Shown here in pieces: positions 35,333 to 45,476 of a stretch of DNA of 64,000 nt. The translations under genes were made by a program, and so were the position numbers. Position 1 is the stretch's first letter. The number at the start of each line of letters is the position of its first letter. The stretch comes from Bifidobacteriaceae bacterium (lineage in GTDB: Bacteria > Actinomycetota > Actinomycetes > Actinomycetales > WQXJ01), in contig JAIRYJ010000037.1 of assembly GCA_031267825.1 (NCBI GenBank), forward strand, positions 55,158 to 119,157. The letters run 5' to 3'. Below the pieces are notes generated by a model. It saw only the letters and a program-made list of their open reading frames with translations. It did no database searches and was not told the DNA's origin.

Positions 35333-37024
35333 TCACACAGTCGGCCCGTCTGGCGTAGTTTGAAGGCGCAGGCCTTTGCGGTAAACCTCGACCGGGTTCA
35401 GGTCATTGTCGACTAACAGCAGGTCAGCGTCCCGTCCAGGCGCCAAGGCGCCAATCGTCTGAACCCTCCCCAGTACCCTCGCCGGTGTCAACGACGCCGC
35501 CGTAACAGCCTGACTCAAAGGCACTCCACAGTCGCGCCAAGCGAACCGGACAGTCTCGATCAGGTGAGCCGTGCCGCCCGCCAGTGAATCCTGCCCGGTC
35601 AGCCGCGCGGCGCCATCGGCCACAGTCACAGCCATCGGCCCGAGCTGGTATTGCCCGTCCGCCATTCCGGCGGCCGCCATCGCATCGGTTACCAGCGCCA
35701 CATTGTCCGCCCCGGCGGTCTGGAAAACGTCCCGCACCATATCGGCCGCGATGTGGACACCATCAGCGATCAGCTCGGCCACCATTTCTCCAGCGGCGGC
35801 TTGGGCTAGAGCCTCCATGGCCGGCCCAGGGTCACGGTGGTGAATTGGCCGCATACCGTTGAACAAGTGGGTCGCGGTGGCGCTGCGGGCGCCCGCACCT
35901 TCCGCCAGTTCGAACAGAAAATTGGTGAAGCCCACAGCCTTGGCCATCTGGCTGGCGGAACAATCGGTGTGACCAAAGGACGGCACCACACCGTGAGCCA
36001 CCAGCGCGGCGATCACACTGGCGGTTTCACCCCGCTCAACGGCGATACCGAAGTCGTGTTCCAGATTGGCTTGGACGGCGGTATCCAGATCGTCCAGGAA
36101 ACAAGTCTGCCCGATGCCGTCCACCACGTTGCCTGCCCCGGTTCGGCTATCTTGTGGGTCGGCATCGTCCTTGTCGGATGCCTGGCTGGTAGCACCAACT
36201 GGGCTTAGAGGACTGACCACCCCCGCAAGCTCCGGGGCCAGCGTCATGGCCGTGAACCAACCCTTGGCGGCTTTGGCCACCCGGTAGACCAGTCCCGGGT
36301 TAGGTGTCAGCATTTTGGCGGGATCTTGGGCGCCCGCCCGGTGGACCGACAGGAACGGCCCTTCGAGGTGGATGCCGTCGAGTTCACCTTCGGTGCACAG
36401 TTCGGTTAGCAGCTTGGTTTGACGCAGCAAAGTTTCCGCCGTGTCAGTCACCAAAGACGCCACCAATGTGGTGGTGCCAAACTGACGGTGTTCCTTGATC
36501 GCGGTCATGGCTTGGCTGGTGGTCTTGGCATCCGGGAATGACTGGCCGCCGCCGCCATGGCAGTGAATATCAACTAGGCCAGGCAGGATCAACCCATTCC
36601 AGGTCCTGGCGTCAAGGACGGCTTGAAGTAGCTGGTCGGACCGCGTATCTGAATGAGGCGGCGTGCTCGAGGAAGGACCGTCGCTGGAGGTGGGGTCGAG
36701 ATCGCCGCTGGAAGTGAGGTCGAGGCCGCCGGAGGTGCGGTCCTGGTCATAACCGCGGTCGCGGGCGGCGGCGACAACATCGGCGTAGTTACCGGCCTGG
36801 ATGATCTTGCCGCCTTCTATTACGACAACACCGTCCTCAATGACGCGAACTCGCGCGTTATCCAACTCAACCTGGGCGATTCCGGAGCTATGTCCGCGCA
36901 GGGGCGCCCAGTTCAACGGAATCACAGCCCGGCCGCGCACCGCCCAAAGCCGCCGGTCAGCGGAAGGAATTGGGCTACTCGGCTGGGCCGACTGTTGGCG
37001 GCCAGGTTCACGACTCTCAGGCAT
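35333..37024 (-). CDS. nagA: N-acetylglucosamine-6-phosphate deacetylase
   Basis: A 563-residue amidohydrolase that removes acetate from GlcNAc-6-phosphate, feeding amino sugars into glycolysis or wall precursors. The metal and active-site motifs are present: LVDIHCHGGGG, GIHLEGPFLS, SFGHTDC, THLFNGMRPIHHRDPG, DGVHI and ALVTDAM. It is about 160 residues longer than usual because of a Ser/Asp/Pro-rich insertion near residues 97-130 and another around 275-310 (ASDKDDADPQDSRTG); these look like surface loops. The N-terminal 30 residues may not be translated; no ribosome-binding site decides the start. It is divergent from purA. Confidence 0.9.
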   Translation of the reverse strand: MPESREPGRQQSAQPSSPIPSADRRLWAVRGRAVIPLNWAPLRGHSSGIAQVELDNARVRVIEDGVVVIEGGKIIQAGNYADVVAAARDRGYDQDRTSGGLDLTSSGDLDPTSSDGPSSSTPPHSDTRSDQLLQAVLDARTWNGLILPGLVDIHCHGGGGQSFPDAKTTSQAMTAIKEHRQFGTTTLVASLVTDTAETLLRQTKLLTELCTEGELDGIHLEGPFLSVHRAGAQDPAKMLTPNPGLVYRVAKAAKGWFTAMTLAPELAGVVSPLSPVGATSQASDKDDADPQDSRTGAGNVVDGIGQTCFLDDLDTAVQANLEHDFGIAVERGETASVIAALVAHGVVPSFGHTDCSASQMAKAVGFTNFLFELAEGAGARSATATHLFNGMRPIHHRDPGPAMEALAQAAAGEMVAELIADGVHIAADMVRDVFQTAGADNVALVTDAMAAAGMADGQYQLGPMAVTVADGAARLTGQDSLAGGTAHLIETVRFAWRDCGVPLSQAVTAASLTPARVLGRVQTIGALAPGRDADLLLVDNDLNPVEVYRKGLRLQTTPDGPTV

Positions 37025-37162
37025 CCCGCTATTCTTGCACTTCGCGGGTAGCCTCCCGCAGGGCGTTCAGGGCCAGTCCGCGACCGTGCCATGACCGCCC
37101 GAACGGTGGGACAGGCTCCGGCTAGGTCCCGCCAACACCCCATCCAGCAGGAAGGAACCACC

Positions 37163-38446
37163 ATGCCAGGAATTGTGTTGGTCGGAGCCCAGTGGGGCGA
37201 CGAGGGCAAAGGTAAAGCGACCGATCTGCTCGGCTCGCAAGTCGATTACGTCGTCAAGTTCAACGGCGGCAACAACGCGGGCCACACCGTTGTCATAGGC
37301 GGCCAAACCTACGCTTTGCACCTCCTGCCGTCCGGGATTTTGACCCCTGGGGTGACACCAGTGATCGGTAACGGCGTGGTAGTTGACTTGGAAGTGTTGT
37401 TTCAGGAGATCAGTGCGCTGGAGCGGCGCGGCGTCGACACATCCCGCCTGATTGTTTCCTCAAACGCGCACCTGATCCCGAGTTACAACCGGACACTTGA
37501 CAAAGTGACGGAGCGTTTCTTAGGTAAACGCCAAATCGGAACTACTGGCCGAGGGATCGGGCCGGCTTACGCCGATAAAATGCAGCGCGTTGGATTACGG
37601 ATACAAGACTTGTTTGACGTATCAATTTTGCGTCAAAAAGTTGAGGCCGCGCTTATGCAGAAGAATCATCTGTTAGTTAAGGTTTACAACCGCCGCGCTA
37701 TTTCGGCTGATGACATTGTTGACGAGTTGGAAGCTTACGCCGACCGTATCCGGCCAATGGTCGCGGACACAGCGTTAGTTCTTAATGAGGCGCTTGACCG
37801 TGGTGCCACCGTCCTGTTTGAGGGTGGCCAAGCCACCATGCTTGACGTGGATCACGGCACTTATCCGTTTGTCACTAGTTCCAACGCGACGGCCGGTGGT
37901 GCTTGCACCGGGAGCGGGGTTGGGCCAGGGCGAATTGACCGGGTAATAGCGGTGATTAAGGCTTACGCAACACGGGTTGGGGCCGGTCCTTTTGTAACAG
38001 AATTGCACGATGCCGCCGGGGAGCGTTTACGAGAAATAGGTCACGAATACGGCACCACAACAGGGCGGCCGCGGCGCTGCGGTTGGTACGACGCCCCAGT
38101 CGCCCGTTACGCCGCCCGCATTAACGGTGTGACTGATTTTGTTCTAACTAAGCTGGACGTGCTGACTGGCTGGGACAAGCTGCCAGTTTGTGTGGCTTAT
38201 GACGTTAATGGCTCGATTCACCATGAACTGCCGACATCCCAAAGTGACATTCATCATGCCAGGCCAGTCTACGAATACTTGCCAGGCTGGGATCAGGATA
38301 TTTCAGGTTCGCGTTCCTTTGGTGACCTGCCACCGAATGCTCGTGAATATGTCACAGCGATTGAGGAGTTGTCTGGCGCCCGGATTTCTGTGATTGGTGT
38401 AGGGGCTGGGCGGGATGCTGTGATTCAGCGCCACGCGTTGATCTAG
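37163..38446 (+). CDS. purA: Adenylosuccinate synthetase
   Basis: A 427-residue enzyme that makes adenylosuccinate from IMP, aspartate and GTP, the committed step to AMP. I start at ATG 37163 ([18 protein letters not shown]) with GGAAGGAACC upstream, not at 37091. The P-loop is [11 protein letters not shown] (8-18), and [28 protein letters not shown] and the C-terminal NTP loop around [12 protein letters not shown] are all conserved. Length is standard. It is transcribed alone, and codon use looks typical of a well-expressed gene. Confidence 0.96.
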   Translation: MPGIVLVGAQWGDEGKGKATDLLGSQVDYVVKFNGGNNAGHTVVIGGQTYALHLLPSGILTPGVTPVIGNGVVVDLEVLFQEISALERRGVDTSRLIVSSNAHLIPSYNRTLDKVTERFLGKRQIGTTGRGIGPAYADKMQRVGLRIQDLFDVSILRQKVEAALMQKNHLLVKVYNRRAISADDIVDELEAYADRIRPMVADTALVLNEALDRGATVLFEGGQATMLDVDHGTYPFVTSSNATAGGACTGSGVGPGRIDRVIAVIKAYATRVGAGPFVTELHDAAGERLREIGHEYGTTTGRPRRCGWYDAPVARYAARINGVTDFVLTKLDVLTGWDKLPVCVAYDVNGSIHHELPTSQSDIHHARPVYEYLPGWDQDISGSRSFGDLPPNAREYVTAIEELSGARISVIGVGAGRDAVIQRHALI

Positions 38447-38853
38447 TTCTTCAGCCGTCCGTCCAGGTTGGCCGACCAGGTTGGTTGTCCGGCTTGGTTG
38501 GCCGCGCGGGCTGTTAGCGGGCGTCTGGGCCTGGCACCTGAATCGCTTGTGAATGGCACTAACTGGAGCGTAGTTGGGACTTTGGTCCGTGGCTGTTTCT
38601 GGATTGACAAGGTTCTAGGCTGTGACAAGTACCGCTTGGAACCAGATTGGTTCCAAGCGGACGCTGCATTTAGCGGGGGCAAGCGGTAAGGTACCTAATG
38701 TCCTCGCAGTCCGCGGAGCCGCGAACGGTGATCGGGATGCCCTGGAGAGGTCCGTGAACTGGCATCCTGCTGAGAGAGCCAGGTTTGGGCGCCGCAGGCA
38801 GGAGGCAACCGGATCCACCCGCCAACCATCACCGTCAGGAATGACTTCACCGT
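38447..38853. promoter_or_regulatory. Intergenic region with a strong palindrome upstream of the RND gene
   Basis: At 38632-38660, CCGCTTGGAACCA and TGGTTCCAAGCGG are perfect 13-bp arms around a GAT spacer. TTGACA at 38604-38609 precedes it, a possible -35 box. The site is about 194 bp upstream of the RND start. It could be an operator for a repressor of the pump or a purA terminator; its distance from the purA stop (186 bp) favours the former. No gene is supported. Confidence 0.55.
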
Positions 38854-41800
38854 ATGTATCGTTTCTCCCGCCTCTGTTTACGTAACCGGGCCGTGGTAGC
38901 TCTTGTTTCGATCGCCATAGTGGTAGGTGGCGCTTTAGCGATCACCAACCTGAGGCAGGAAATGCTGCCGTCAATGGGTTTACCTGTGGCCCTGATCAGC
39001 GCGCAACACCCTGGTGTTGGGGCGGAAATGGTCGAGGACCAATTAGCGGCCGCCATTGAAGGAGCCGCCGAGGCTGTCCCTGAAGTGCAGCGCGTCGAAA
39101 CTACCTCAATCGATTCGGCCATGTTCACAGTGGTTGAGTTCAGCTACTCGACCAACATGGATACGGCCAATCAGAAAATCTCGACCGCTCTGAGCCGCAT
39201 TCAACAAGAACTACCTGATGGTGTGGTGACCAATATTCAGACCGGTTCGATGGACGATTTGCCGATTGTGACGTTAGCGGTGCGCGGACCAGATGCTGGT
39301 GCGCTTGACCGTTTGGTCAACGAGATGATGCTCCCCCGGCTGAACCGGCTTGAACATATTCGGGCCATCACTGTGGTTGGTGCCGTACCAGAGCAGATCA
39401 GGGTGTCACCCGATCCGGCCGCTTTGGCGGCCAATGGCGTCACCTGGGAACAGTTGAGCGAGTTCTTGGCCGGCGCTGGTTTGTCTTGGCCCGCCGGAGA
39501 AGTGATCGATGGCGACCGCCAGTTATCGGTGCAGGCGGGCGGCCCTATCACCAGTGTTGAGGCGCTGCGTGATCTGCCGCTGAAACAAGGCCTGAGCGGC
39601 GTGTTACGCCTATCTGACTTGGCTGATGTGGTGCTCGAATCTGGCCGGCCGTCAACCGCTTCGCGTCTTAATGGTTCATCGGCGTTGGCTCTTTCGCTGA
39701 CCAAAACGCCAGATGGCAACACGGTTGACGTGTCCCACGCTATTCAGGACGCGCTCAAGGATATGACTCCAGCTTTGGAAGCTGAAGGCCTGTCCTCAGC
39801 GATTGTGTTTGACCAGGCTCCGTTCATCGAGAACTCTATTGACGGATTGATGGAAGAAGGACTAATCGGTCTGGCCTTCGCGATCATTGTCATTTTAGTG
39901 TTCTTGTTATCAATGCGAGCCACCCTGGTTTCCGCTGTATCAATTCCGCTTTCTTTGTTGATCACTTTCATCGGCTTGTTGTGGAGTGGTGAAACACTGA
40001 ATATTCTGACTCTAGGTGCGATCACAGTGGCGATTGGCCGTGTGGTGGATGACTCGATTGTGGTGATTGAGAATATCCAACGGCACCTGTCTTATGGTGT
40101 GCGCAAGAAGAAAGCCATATTAGGTGCCGTGCGGGAGGTTGGTGGCGCTGTCGCCTCTTCAACGTTCTGTACGGCTGCGGTATTCATTCCTTTGGCGTTT
40201 GTTGGCGGGATTGTTGGGGAACTATTCAGACCGTTTGGTTTGACTGTGGCGCTGGCGTTATTCGCTTCTTTGTTGGTGGCGTTGACTATTGTGCCGGTTT
40301 TGTCTTATTGGTTTGTCCAAGCGCCCGCCAGTATTGACGCCGCTGACCGGGCCCAGCAGCGGGTCGAAGCGGAACGCCGTGAACGGCACGGACTGTTGCA
40401 GCGCGGCTATCTGGCGACACTGCGCCTGAGCTTGCGCCACCGGGCGATCACTGTGGCGATAGCGGTGCTCATAGTTGAGGCGACTCTGGCTCTGTTACCG
40501 GGCCTGAAGACTAACTTCATGGGTGAGATCGGTGGCGAAACCGTCATTGTGACGCAGAAATTCGAATCTGGTACCGCACTAGAAGTTGAGGACGCCGAGA
40601 CCAGAGTAATTGAGCGTGAACTTGGCCGGATTGATGGCGTCAGCACTGTCCTAACTCAGGTTAGGCCAGGCGGTTTCAACGGCCTTGAGGTCAGTGCCGA
40701 ACCGCGAGTGACCTACCGGATCAGCGTTGAACAGGGCGCTGACCTGGAGTTTGTTGAGGACATGTCGCGCCAGACGGCCGTTAACAAGGCTGGTGACCAT
40801 GTCACAGAAACGAGTGTTTCAGTTGGCGGGTTCTCGCTGATGTACTCAACGACAGTTGACCTGGTGGTGCGCTCACCCAATATGGAGTCGCTGCGTGAGG
40901 GCGCCGCCATGGTTGAAGATGCCGTCAAAGAAAGCCAGGAAGGTGTTGATGTAGCCAACTCGATCACGAGTGATCAGCCGCGTGTTCGGGTGACAGTTGA
41001 CCCTGAGAAGGTGCTGGATTGGGGTTTGACGGAACGGTCCACCAACGCGCTGTTGCGTGGTCTGATGGTGCCAGTTGAAACCGGGAAAGTTGAGATCGAT
41101 AACGGGGAACTACCGGTTGTTCTAGAAATGGGCGAACCAGCTGAGGACCTGACGGCTCTGGAGTCTTTGCCGCTGCTTGAAACCCCGGCTGGGACTGTCA
41201 TCCTGAGTGATGTCGCCACTGTGGAGGTTGTCGAAGGACCAGTGGCGCTGGACCGGGTCGATGGTGAACGGTCGGCCACGATTTCAGTAGCACCAGCCAG
41301 CCAGGATGTTGGGCTCTTGGCGGGACAGCTTTCCGATGCCGTCGAGGGAGTGGAGTTGCCGCCCGGTGTGAGCGTCGAAGTGGCCGGTCTAGCGGCCGAG
41401 ATGAGTGACTCTTTCGGTGAACTGGGGATCGCTCTTGGGGTGGCTGTGATGATTGTTTTCATCATCATGGTGGCGACTTTCGGGTCGCTGATCCAGCCGT
41501 TCATTCTGCTGATTTCCATTCCGTTCGCTGCCACCGGGGCTCTGTTGATGCTGGTGGTGACTGGTATACCGCTCGGTGTGCCGGCTTTTATTGGGTTACT
41601 GCTGTTGGTCGGCATTGTGGTGGCGAACGCGATTGTGTTGATCGATTTGATCAATCAGTACCGCCGGGCTGGGCGGTCACTTGATGAAGCCATCACTGAG
41701 GGCGCCCGTAAACGTTTGCGGCCAATCTTGATGACCGCCGCGGCGACTGTCTTCGCCCTCATACCAATGGCTTTGGGGCTGACCGGTGGGGGCGGATCGT

Positions 41801-42015
41801 TCATCTCGCAGCCATTGGCCTTGGTCGTTATTGGAGGCCTGATCAGCTCGACTGTTTTGACACTGATCGTGGTGCCGGTGCTGTATCGCTTCGAAGCCCA
41901 GGCTCATGACAGGCGCCTGATGCGCCGTGCCGCCCGCTTCGAAGCCCGCCGCCAGGCCCGCATCGTGGCACGCGACGCCGCCGCCAGGGCCGACGAACAG
42001 ATGTTGGGCGCCTAG
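38854..42015 (+). CDS. RND-family efflux transporter (HAE1/AcrB-like)
   Basis: A 1053-residue proton-driven RND permease. It has the standard layout: TM1 at about 12-30 (VVALVSIAIVVGGALAI), a large extracytoplasmic domain, TM2-6, a second large domain, and TM7-12. The proton-relay aspartates are in TM4 (IGRVVDDSIVVIENI), and the C-terminal helices include GSLIQPFILLISIPFAATGA. Monoderm members (SwrC/YerP type) export surfactants, bile acids or antibiotics across one membrane; the substrate here is unknown. No adaptor protein gene is adjacent. The last third is nearly identical to the convergent paralogue at 42240-45476. Confidence 0.9.
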   Translation: MYRFSRLCLRNRAVVALVSIAIVVGGALAITNLRQEMLPSMGLPVALISAQHPGVGAEMVEDQLAAAIEGAAEAVPEVQRVETTSIDSAMFTVVEFSYSTNMDTANQKISTALSRIQQELPDGVVTNIQTGSMDDLPIVTLAVRGPDAGALDRLVNEMMLPRLNRLEHIRAITVVGAVPEQIRVSPDPAALAANGVTWEQLSEFLAGAGLSWPAGEVIDGDRQLSVQAGGPITSVEALRDLPLKQGLSGVLRLSDLADVVLESGRPSTASRLNGSSALALSLTKTPDGNTVDVSHAIQDALKDMTPALEAEGLSSAIVFDQAPFIENSIDGLMEEGLIGLAFAIIVILVFLLSMRATLVSAVSIPLSLLITFIGLLWSGETLNILTLGAITVAIGRVVDDSIVVIENIQRHLSYGVRKKKAILGAVREVGGAVASSTFCTAAVFIPLAFVGGIVGELFRPFGLTVALALFASLLVALTIVPVLSYWFVQAPASIDAADRAQQRVEAERRERHGLLQRGYLATLRLSLRHRAITVAIAVLIVEATLALLPGLKTNFMGEIGGETVIVTQKFESGTALEVEDAETRVIERELGRIDGVSTVLTQVRPGGFNGLEVSAEPRVTYRISVEQGADLEFVEDMSRQTAVNKAGDHVTETSVSVGGFSLMYSTTVDLVVRSPNMESLREGAAMVEDAVKESQEGVDVANSITSDQPRVRVTVDPEKVLDWGLTERSTNALLRGLMVPVETGKVEIDNGELPVVLEMGEPAEDLTALESLPLLETPAGTVILSDVATVEVVEGPVALDRVDGERSATISVAPASQDVGLLAGQLSDAVEGVELPPGVSVEVAGLAAEMSDSFGELGIALGVAVMIVFIIMVATFGSLIQPFILLISIPFAATGALLMLVVTGIPLGVPAFIGLLLLVGIVVANAIVLIDLINQYRRAGRSLDEAITEGARKRLRPILMTAAATVFALIPMALGLTGGGGSFISQPLALVVIGGLISSTVLTLIVVPVLYRFEAQAHDRRLMRRAARFEARRQARIVARDAAARADEQMLGA

Positions 42016-42240
42016 GAGCCTGTTGAATAGCACCCTTCGTGGCCCAAGTTGACGCGTGTCAGCGCATCGCTGACCCACGGAAACGCGGGAAACCGGCATA
42101 GTTGTGTTAGGAGCCGGGCGTCAACTAATTCCCCGGAGGAATTAGTTGACGGGTGTGCGGTGCGGTGCGGACCTCAATCAATGGCGGAAACTAATTCCCC
42201 GGAGGAATTAGTTGACGGGTGTGCGGTGCGGTGCGGACCT
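42013..42240. repeat. Family-1 element followed by tandem family-2 repeats
   Basis: At the stop of the first RND gene a family-1 unit (TAGGAGCCTGTTGAATAGCA, then GCCCAAGTTGACGCG and CGGAAACGCGGGAAAC) is followed by two family-2 palindromes, AACTAATTCC-CCGGA-GGAATTAGTT at 42123-42147 and 42189-42213. The latter are part of a 66-bp tandem duplication that includes GTGCGGTGCGGTGCGGACC. The second copy runs into the 3' end of the opposing RND gene. It may terminate both convergent genes. Confidence 0.8.
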
Positions 42241-45200
42241 CAATCAGTGGCGGGCTGACCAGAACGGGCAGCACTAACCAAAGCTTCACGGGCCTCAATC
42301 CGAGCCTGGCGGCGCTGCTCCAGGCGAGCCTCACTCTTGGCTTGACGCTTGTCGTGGGCTTGAGCCTCAAACCGGTAAAGCACCGGCACCACGATCAACG
42401 TCAACAAAGTTGATGTGATCAGGCCACCAATCACAACCAGTGCCAGCGGCCTGGAAATGAAGGAGCCACCACCGCCAGTCAAACCTAAAGCCATTGGTAT
42501 GAGGGCGAAGACAGTCGCCGCGGCGGTCATCAAGATTGGCCGCAAACGTTTACGGGCACCCTCAGTGATGGCCTCATCAAGCGGTCGCCCAGCCCGGCGG
42601 TACTGATTGATCAAATCGATCAACACAATCGCGTTCGCCACCACAATGCCGACCAACAGCAGTAACCCAATAAAAGCCGGCACGCCGAGCGGCGTGCCGG
42701 TGACCACCAAGGTCAGTAACGCACCAGTAGCGGCGAACGGGATGGAAATCAGCAGAATGAACGGCTGGATCAGCGACCCGAAGGTTCCCACCATGATGAT
42801 GAAAACAATCATCACGGCCACAGCCAAAGCCAAGCCAAGATCCCTGAAGGCATCGTTCATCTCAGCGGTCGCGCCGCCAACCGCCACGGTGACACCGGCC
42901 GGTAGATCAAGCTCATCAATTTGGCTGGTCAACCTGCCGGACAAGCCGCCCAAGTCTTGGCTTTCAGGTATAGCGGAGACAGTAGCGATGCGTTCACCAT
43001 CAACCCGGTTCAAGGAAACCGGCCCAGCTGTAACCTCAACGGTGGCGACATCGCCCACCGTGACAAATCCGGCGGGGGTCGCCATCAGCGGTAAAGCTTG
43101 CAGGCCCGTCACATCGCTGGCCGGGGTACCCATCCGCAAGATGACCGGGACCTGACCATCATCGGTGTTGAGTGATCCGATCTGAGAGGGCACCATCATG
43201 CCGCGCAGCAGGCCGTCAACGGCGGTCTCACTCAAGCCCATGGTCTTAGCTTTGACCCGGTCAACCGTCACCTGGACACGCGGTTGATCCTCGGCCAGGG
43301 AGTTGGACACCTCAGCCACACCCTCCGTTTGGCGCGCGACCTGGCTGACCTGTTCAGCCGCGGCCACCAGCGATTCTGAATCGGTCGCATGGATTTCCAG
43401 TTCAATCCCAGATGAAGCCATCATGGTGCTTTCGCCGCCGGCCACCGCTGTGTCTTTGACGGTCGGCCCATTGACGGCCTCGACAGCCGCACGGACCTCG
43501 GATTCCAGGGCGACGGCATCGGCCCCTTCTTCAAGCGTCAAATAGTAGGTCGCTTCAGGGGAGGTGGACAGTGACATTCCCATGGCGCCACCGCCGCCAA
43601 CTTGGGTCGCGACTTCGGCGATGCCGTCCACTTGGCTGATCGCTTTCTCAGTGGTTTCAGCTTGGTCGTTTTGCACGTCAAGAGCGGTACTGGCGTGGAA
43701 GGACTGGCTGACGGATAGTTGGTTGCCGCCCATTTCACCTAAGAAGTTGGTTTCCAAAGTGGGGATCAAGGCGGCCGTACCGCCAAGTACCGCGACGGCC
43801 GCTACCAGGGTGACGACCGGGTGGCGGAGCACGGTGGCCAGGGTGGGCAAATAGATCCGCTGCCAGAAGGAGTGGCGTTCCTTGGTTTCCGCTTCGGCCC
43901 GTTGCTGGGCTTGGTCAGCTTCATCAATTGCGACTGGTGCGCGCACAAACCAGTAAGCCAAGACCGGCACGATTGTTAGCGCCACCAGCAGTGAACCGAA
44001 TAACGCCAGGGCCACTGTCAGACCGAACGGGCGGAATAGTTCACCGACCATCCCGCCGGTGAAAGCTAAGGGCAGGAAAACAGCCGCTGTGCAGAAGGTT
44101 GAGGCGGCCACGGCACCACCAACTTCGCGGACCGCTCCAACAATGGCGGTTCGTTTGCGTTCACCGTAGGACAGGTGGCGTTTGATGTTTTCGATCACGA
44201 CGATCGAATCATCGACTACCCGGCCAATCGATATGGTGACCGCGCCGAGAGTCAAAATGTTCAACGTTTCGCCGGTCGCTGTCATCCCGATGAACGCCAT
44301 CAGCAGGGACAACGGAATCGAAACGGCTGAAACTAAGGTGGCCCGGATAGAGAACAAGAAAACCAGAATGACCAGCACAGCGAAGCCCAACCCGGCCAGG
44401 CCTTCTTCCAGCAGGCCGTCGATTGAATCCTCAATGAACGGAGCTTGATCGAACACGATCATGCTCTTCATGCCTTCTTTGTCGAGTGATGATTGGAGTT
44501 CATCCAGGGTGTCACGGACAGCGTGTGACACATCGACAGCGTTACCGGCCGGGGTTTTGGTGATTGAGATAGCGACTGCTGGGGTGGCGTCGATCCGCAG
44601 GTAGGAGCTGGTCGGCTGAGGGCCGGAGGTGACCTGGGCGACATCTCCTAAGGTGACAGGTCCGGTTGGGATGGCCAGACCGGTTGACGCCTGGCCAGAC
44701 CAGCCTTGTTGGCCGGTCGGATCGGCGGTTTCGGGTGTGGTGACCGTCAACGGCAGAGCCGATAGCTGCTCAACAGTTGAGACGCGCTGGCCCGCTTGGA
44801 CGGTTAAGGTGCGGTTGCCGTCTTCAATTTCGCCCGCTGGGATCATCAGTCCGTTGTCTTGCAAGACCCCGCTGATTTGATCCATCGTGACACCAGCTAA
44901 GGTCATGGCCTGCGGATTTGGTTCGATCACAACCTGTTCCGGTTCAAATCCGGTGATTTGGACGGAACGGACGCCTTCTAGCCGGGTGATGCGTGTTTTG
45001 AGAACTTCGTTGACCATGCGGTCTAAGGTGGCGTTGTCTTGGCCGGAGATTCCGACCATCACAACTGGGAAATCATCCAGCGAGCCGGTCATAACGTTGG
45101 TTTCGACGCTGCTGGGTAGTTGTCGTTGGAGGCGCGAAACGGCGGTTGACAGTTTCTGGTTGGAAATGTCCATGTTTGTGCCGTATTCGAACGCCACCAC

Positions 45201-45476
45201 GGCGATCAGCATTGAGTTAACTGAGGTTGTGTTGACCGATTCGACTCCAGGGACCGAGGCTATGGCGCCTTCGATTGGTTCGGCTAACTGGTCTTCTACT
45301 AGGTCACTGGCGACCCCCGGGTTGGTGGCTGTGACCAGGGCGTAAGGGATTTCGATTGACGGAATCATCTCTTGTTTGAGGCCGGTTAGGGACAGTATTC
45401 CGCCCACCAGAATCGCAATCGAAACAAGTGCCACAACCGCTCTGTTGCGCAGCGAGAGTTGGGTCAGACGGAACAT
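42240..45476 (-). CDS. RND-family efflux transporter (HAE1/AcrB-like), second copy
   Basis: A 1078-residue RND permease. I start at ATG 45476 (MFRLTQLSLRNRAVV), with GGAAGG eight bases upstream; the track adds 11 residues. Layout and TM4 proton residues (IGRVVDDSIVVIENIKRHL) match the paralogue at 38854. The first porter domain has an extra loop around ADPTGQQGWSGQASTG. The C-terminal ~160 residues differ from the paralogue at only about eight positions, while the N-terminal two thirds are clearly diverged. It is divergent from a tetR gene, the probable regulator, with an operator-like site between. Substrate unknown. Confidence 0.9.
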   Translation of the reverse strand: MFRLTQLSLRNRAVVALVSIAILVGGILSLTGLKQEMIPSIEIPYALVTATNPGVASDLVEDQLAEPIEGAIASVPGVESVNTTSVNSMLIAVVAFEYGTNMDISNQKLSTAVSRLQRQLPSSVETNVMTGSLDDFPVVMVGISGQDNATLDRMVNEVLKTRITRLEGVRSVQITGFEPEQVVIEPNPQAMTLAGVTMDQISGVLQDNGLMIPAGEIEDGNRTLTVQAGQRVSTVEQLSALPLTVTTPETADPTGQQGWSGQASTGLAIPTGPVTLGDVAQVTSGPQPTSSYLRIDATPAVAISITKTPAGNAVDVSHAVRDTLDELQSSLDKEGMKSMIVFDQAPFIEDSIDGLLEEGLAGLGFAVLVILVFLFSIRATLVSAVSIPLSLLMAFIGMTATGETLNILTLGAVTISIGRVVDDSIVVIENIKRHLSYGERKRTAIVGAVREVGGAVAASTFCTAAVFLPLAFTGGMVGELFRPFGLTVALALFGSLLVALTIVPVLAYWFVRAPVAIDEADQAQQRAEAETKERHSFWQRIYLPTLATVLRHPVVTLVAAVAVLGGTAALIPTLETNFLGEMGGNQLSVSQSFHASTALDVQNDQAETTEKAISQVDGIAEVATQVGGGGAMGMSLSTSPEATYYLTLEEGADAVALESEVRAAVEAVNGPTVKDTAVAGGESTMMASSGIELEIHATDSESLVAAAEQVSQVARQTEGVAEVSNSLAEDQPRVQVTVDRVKAKTMGLSETAVDGLLRGMMVPSQIGSLNTDDGQVPVILRMGTPASDVTGLQALPLMATPAGFVTVGDVATVEVTAGPVSLNRVDGERIATVSAIPESQDLGGLSGRLTSQIDELDLPAGVTVAVGGATAEMNDAFRDLGLALAVAVMIVFIIMVGTFGSLIQPFILLISIPFAATGALLTLVVTGTPLGVPAFIGLLLLVGIVVANAIVLIDLINQYRRAGRPLDEAITEGARKRLRPILMTAAATVFALIPMALGLTGGGGSFISRPLALVVIGGLITSTLLTLIVVPVLYRFEAQAHDKRQAKSEARLEQRRQARIEAREALVSAARSGQPATD

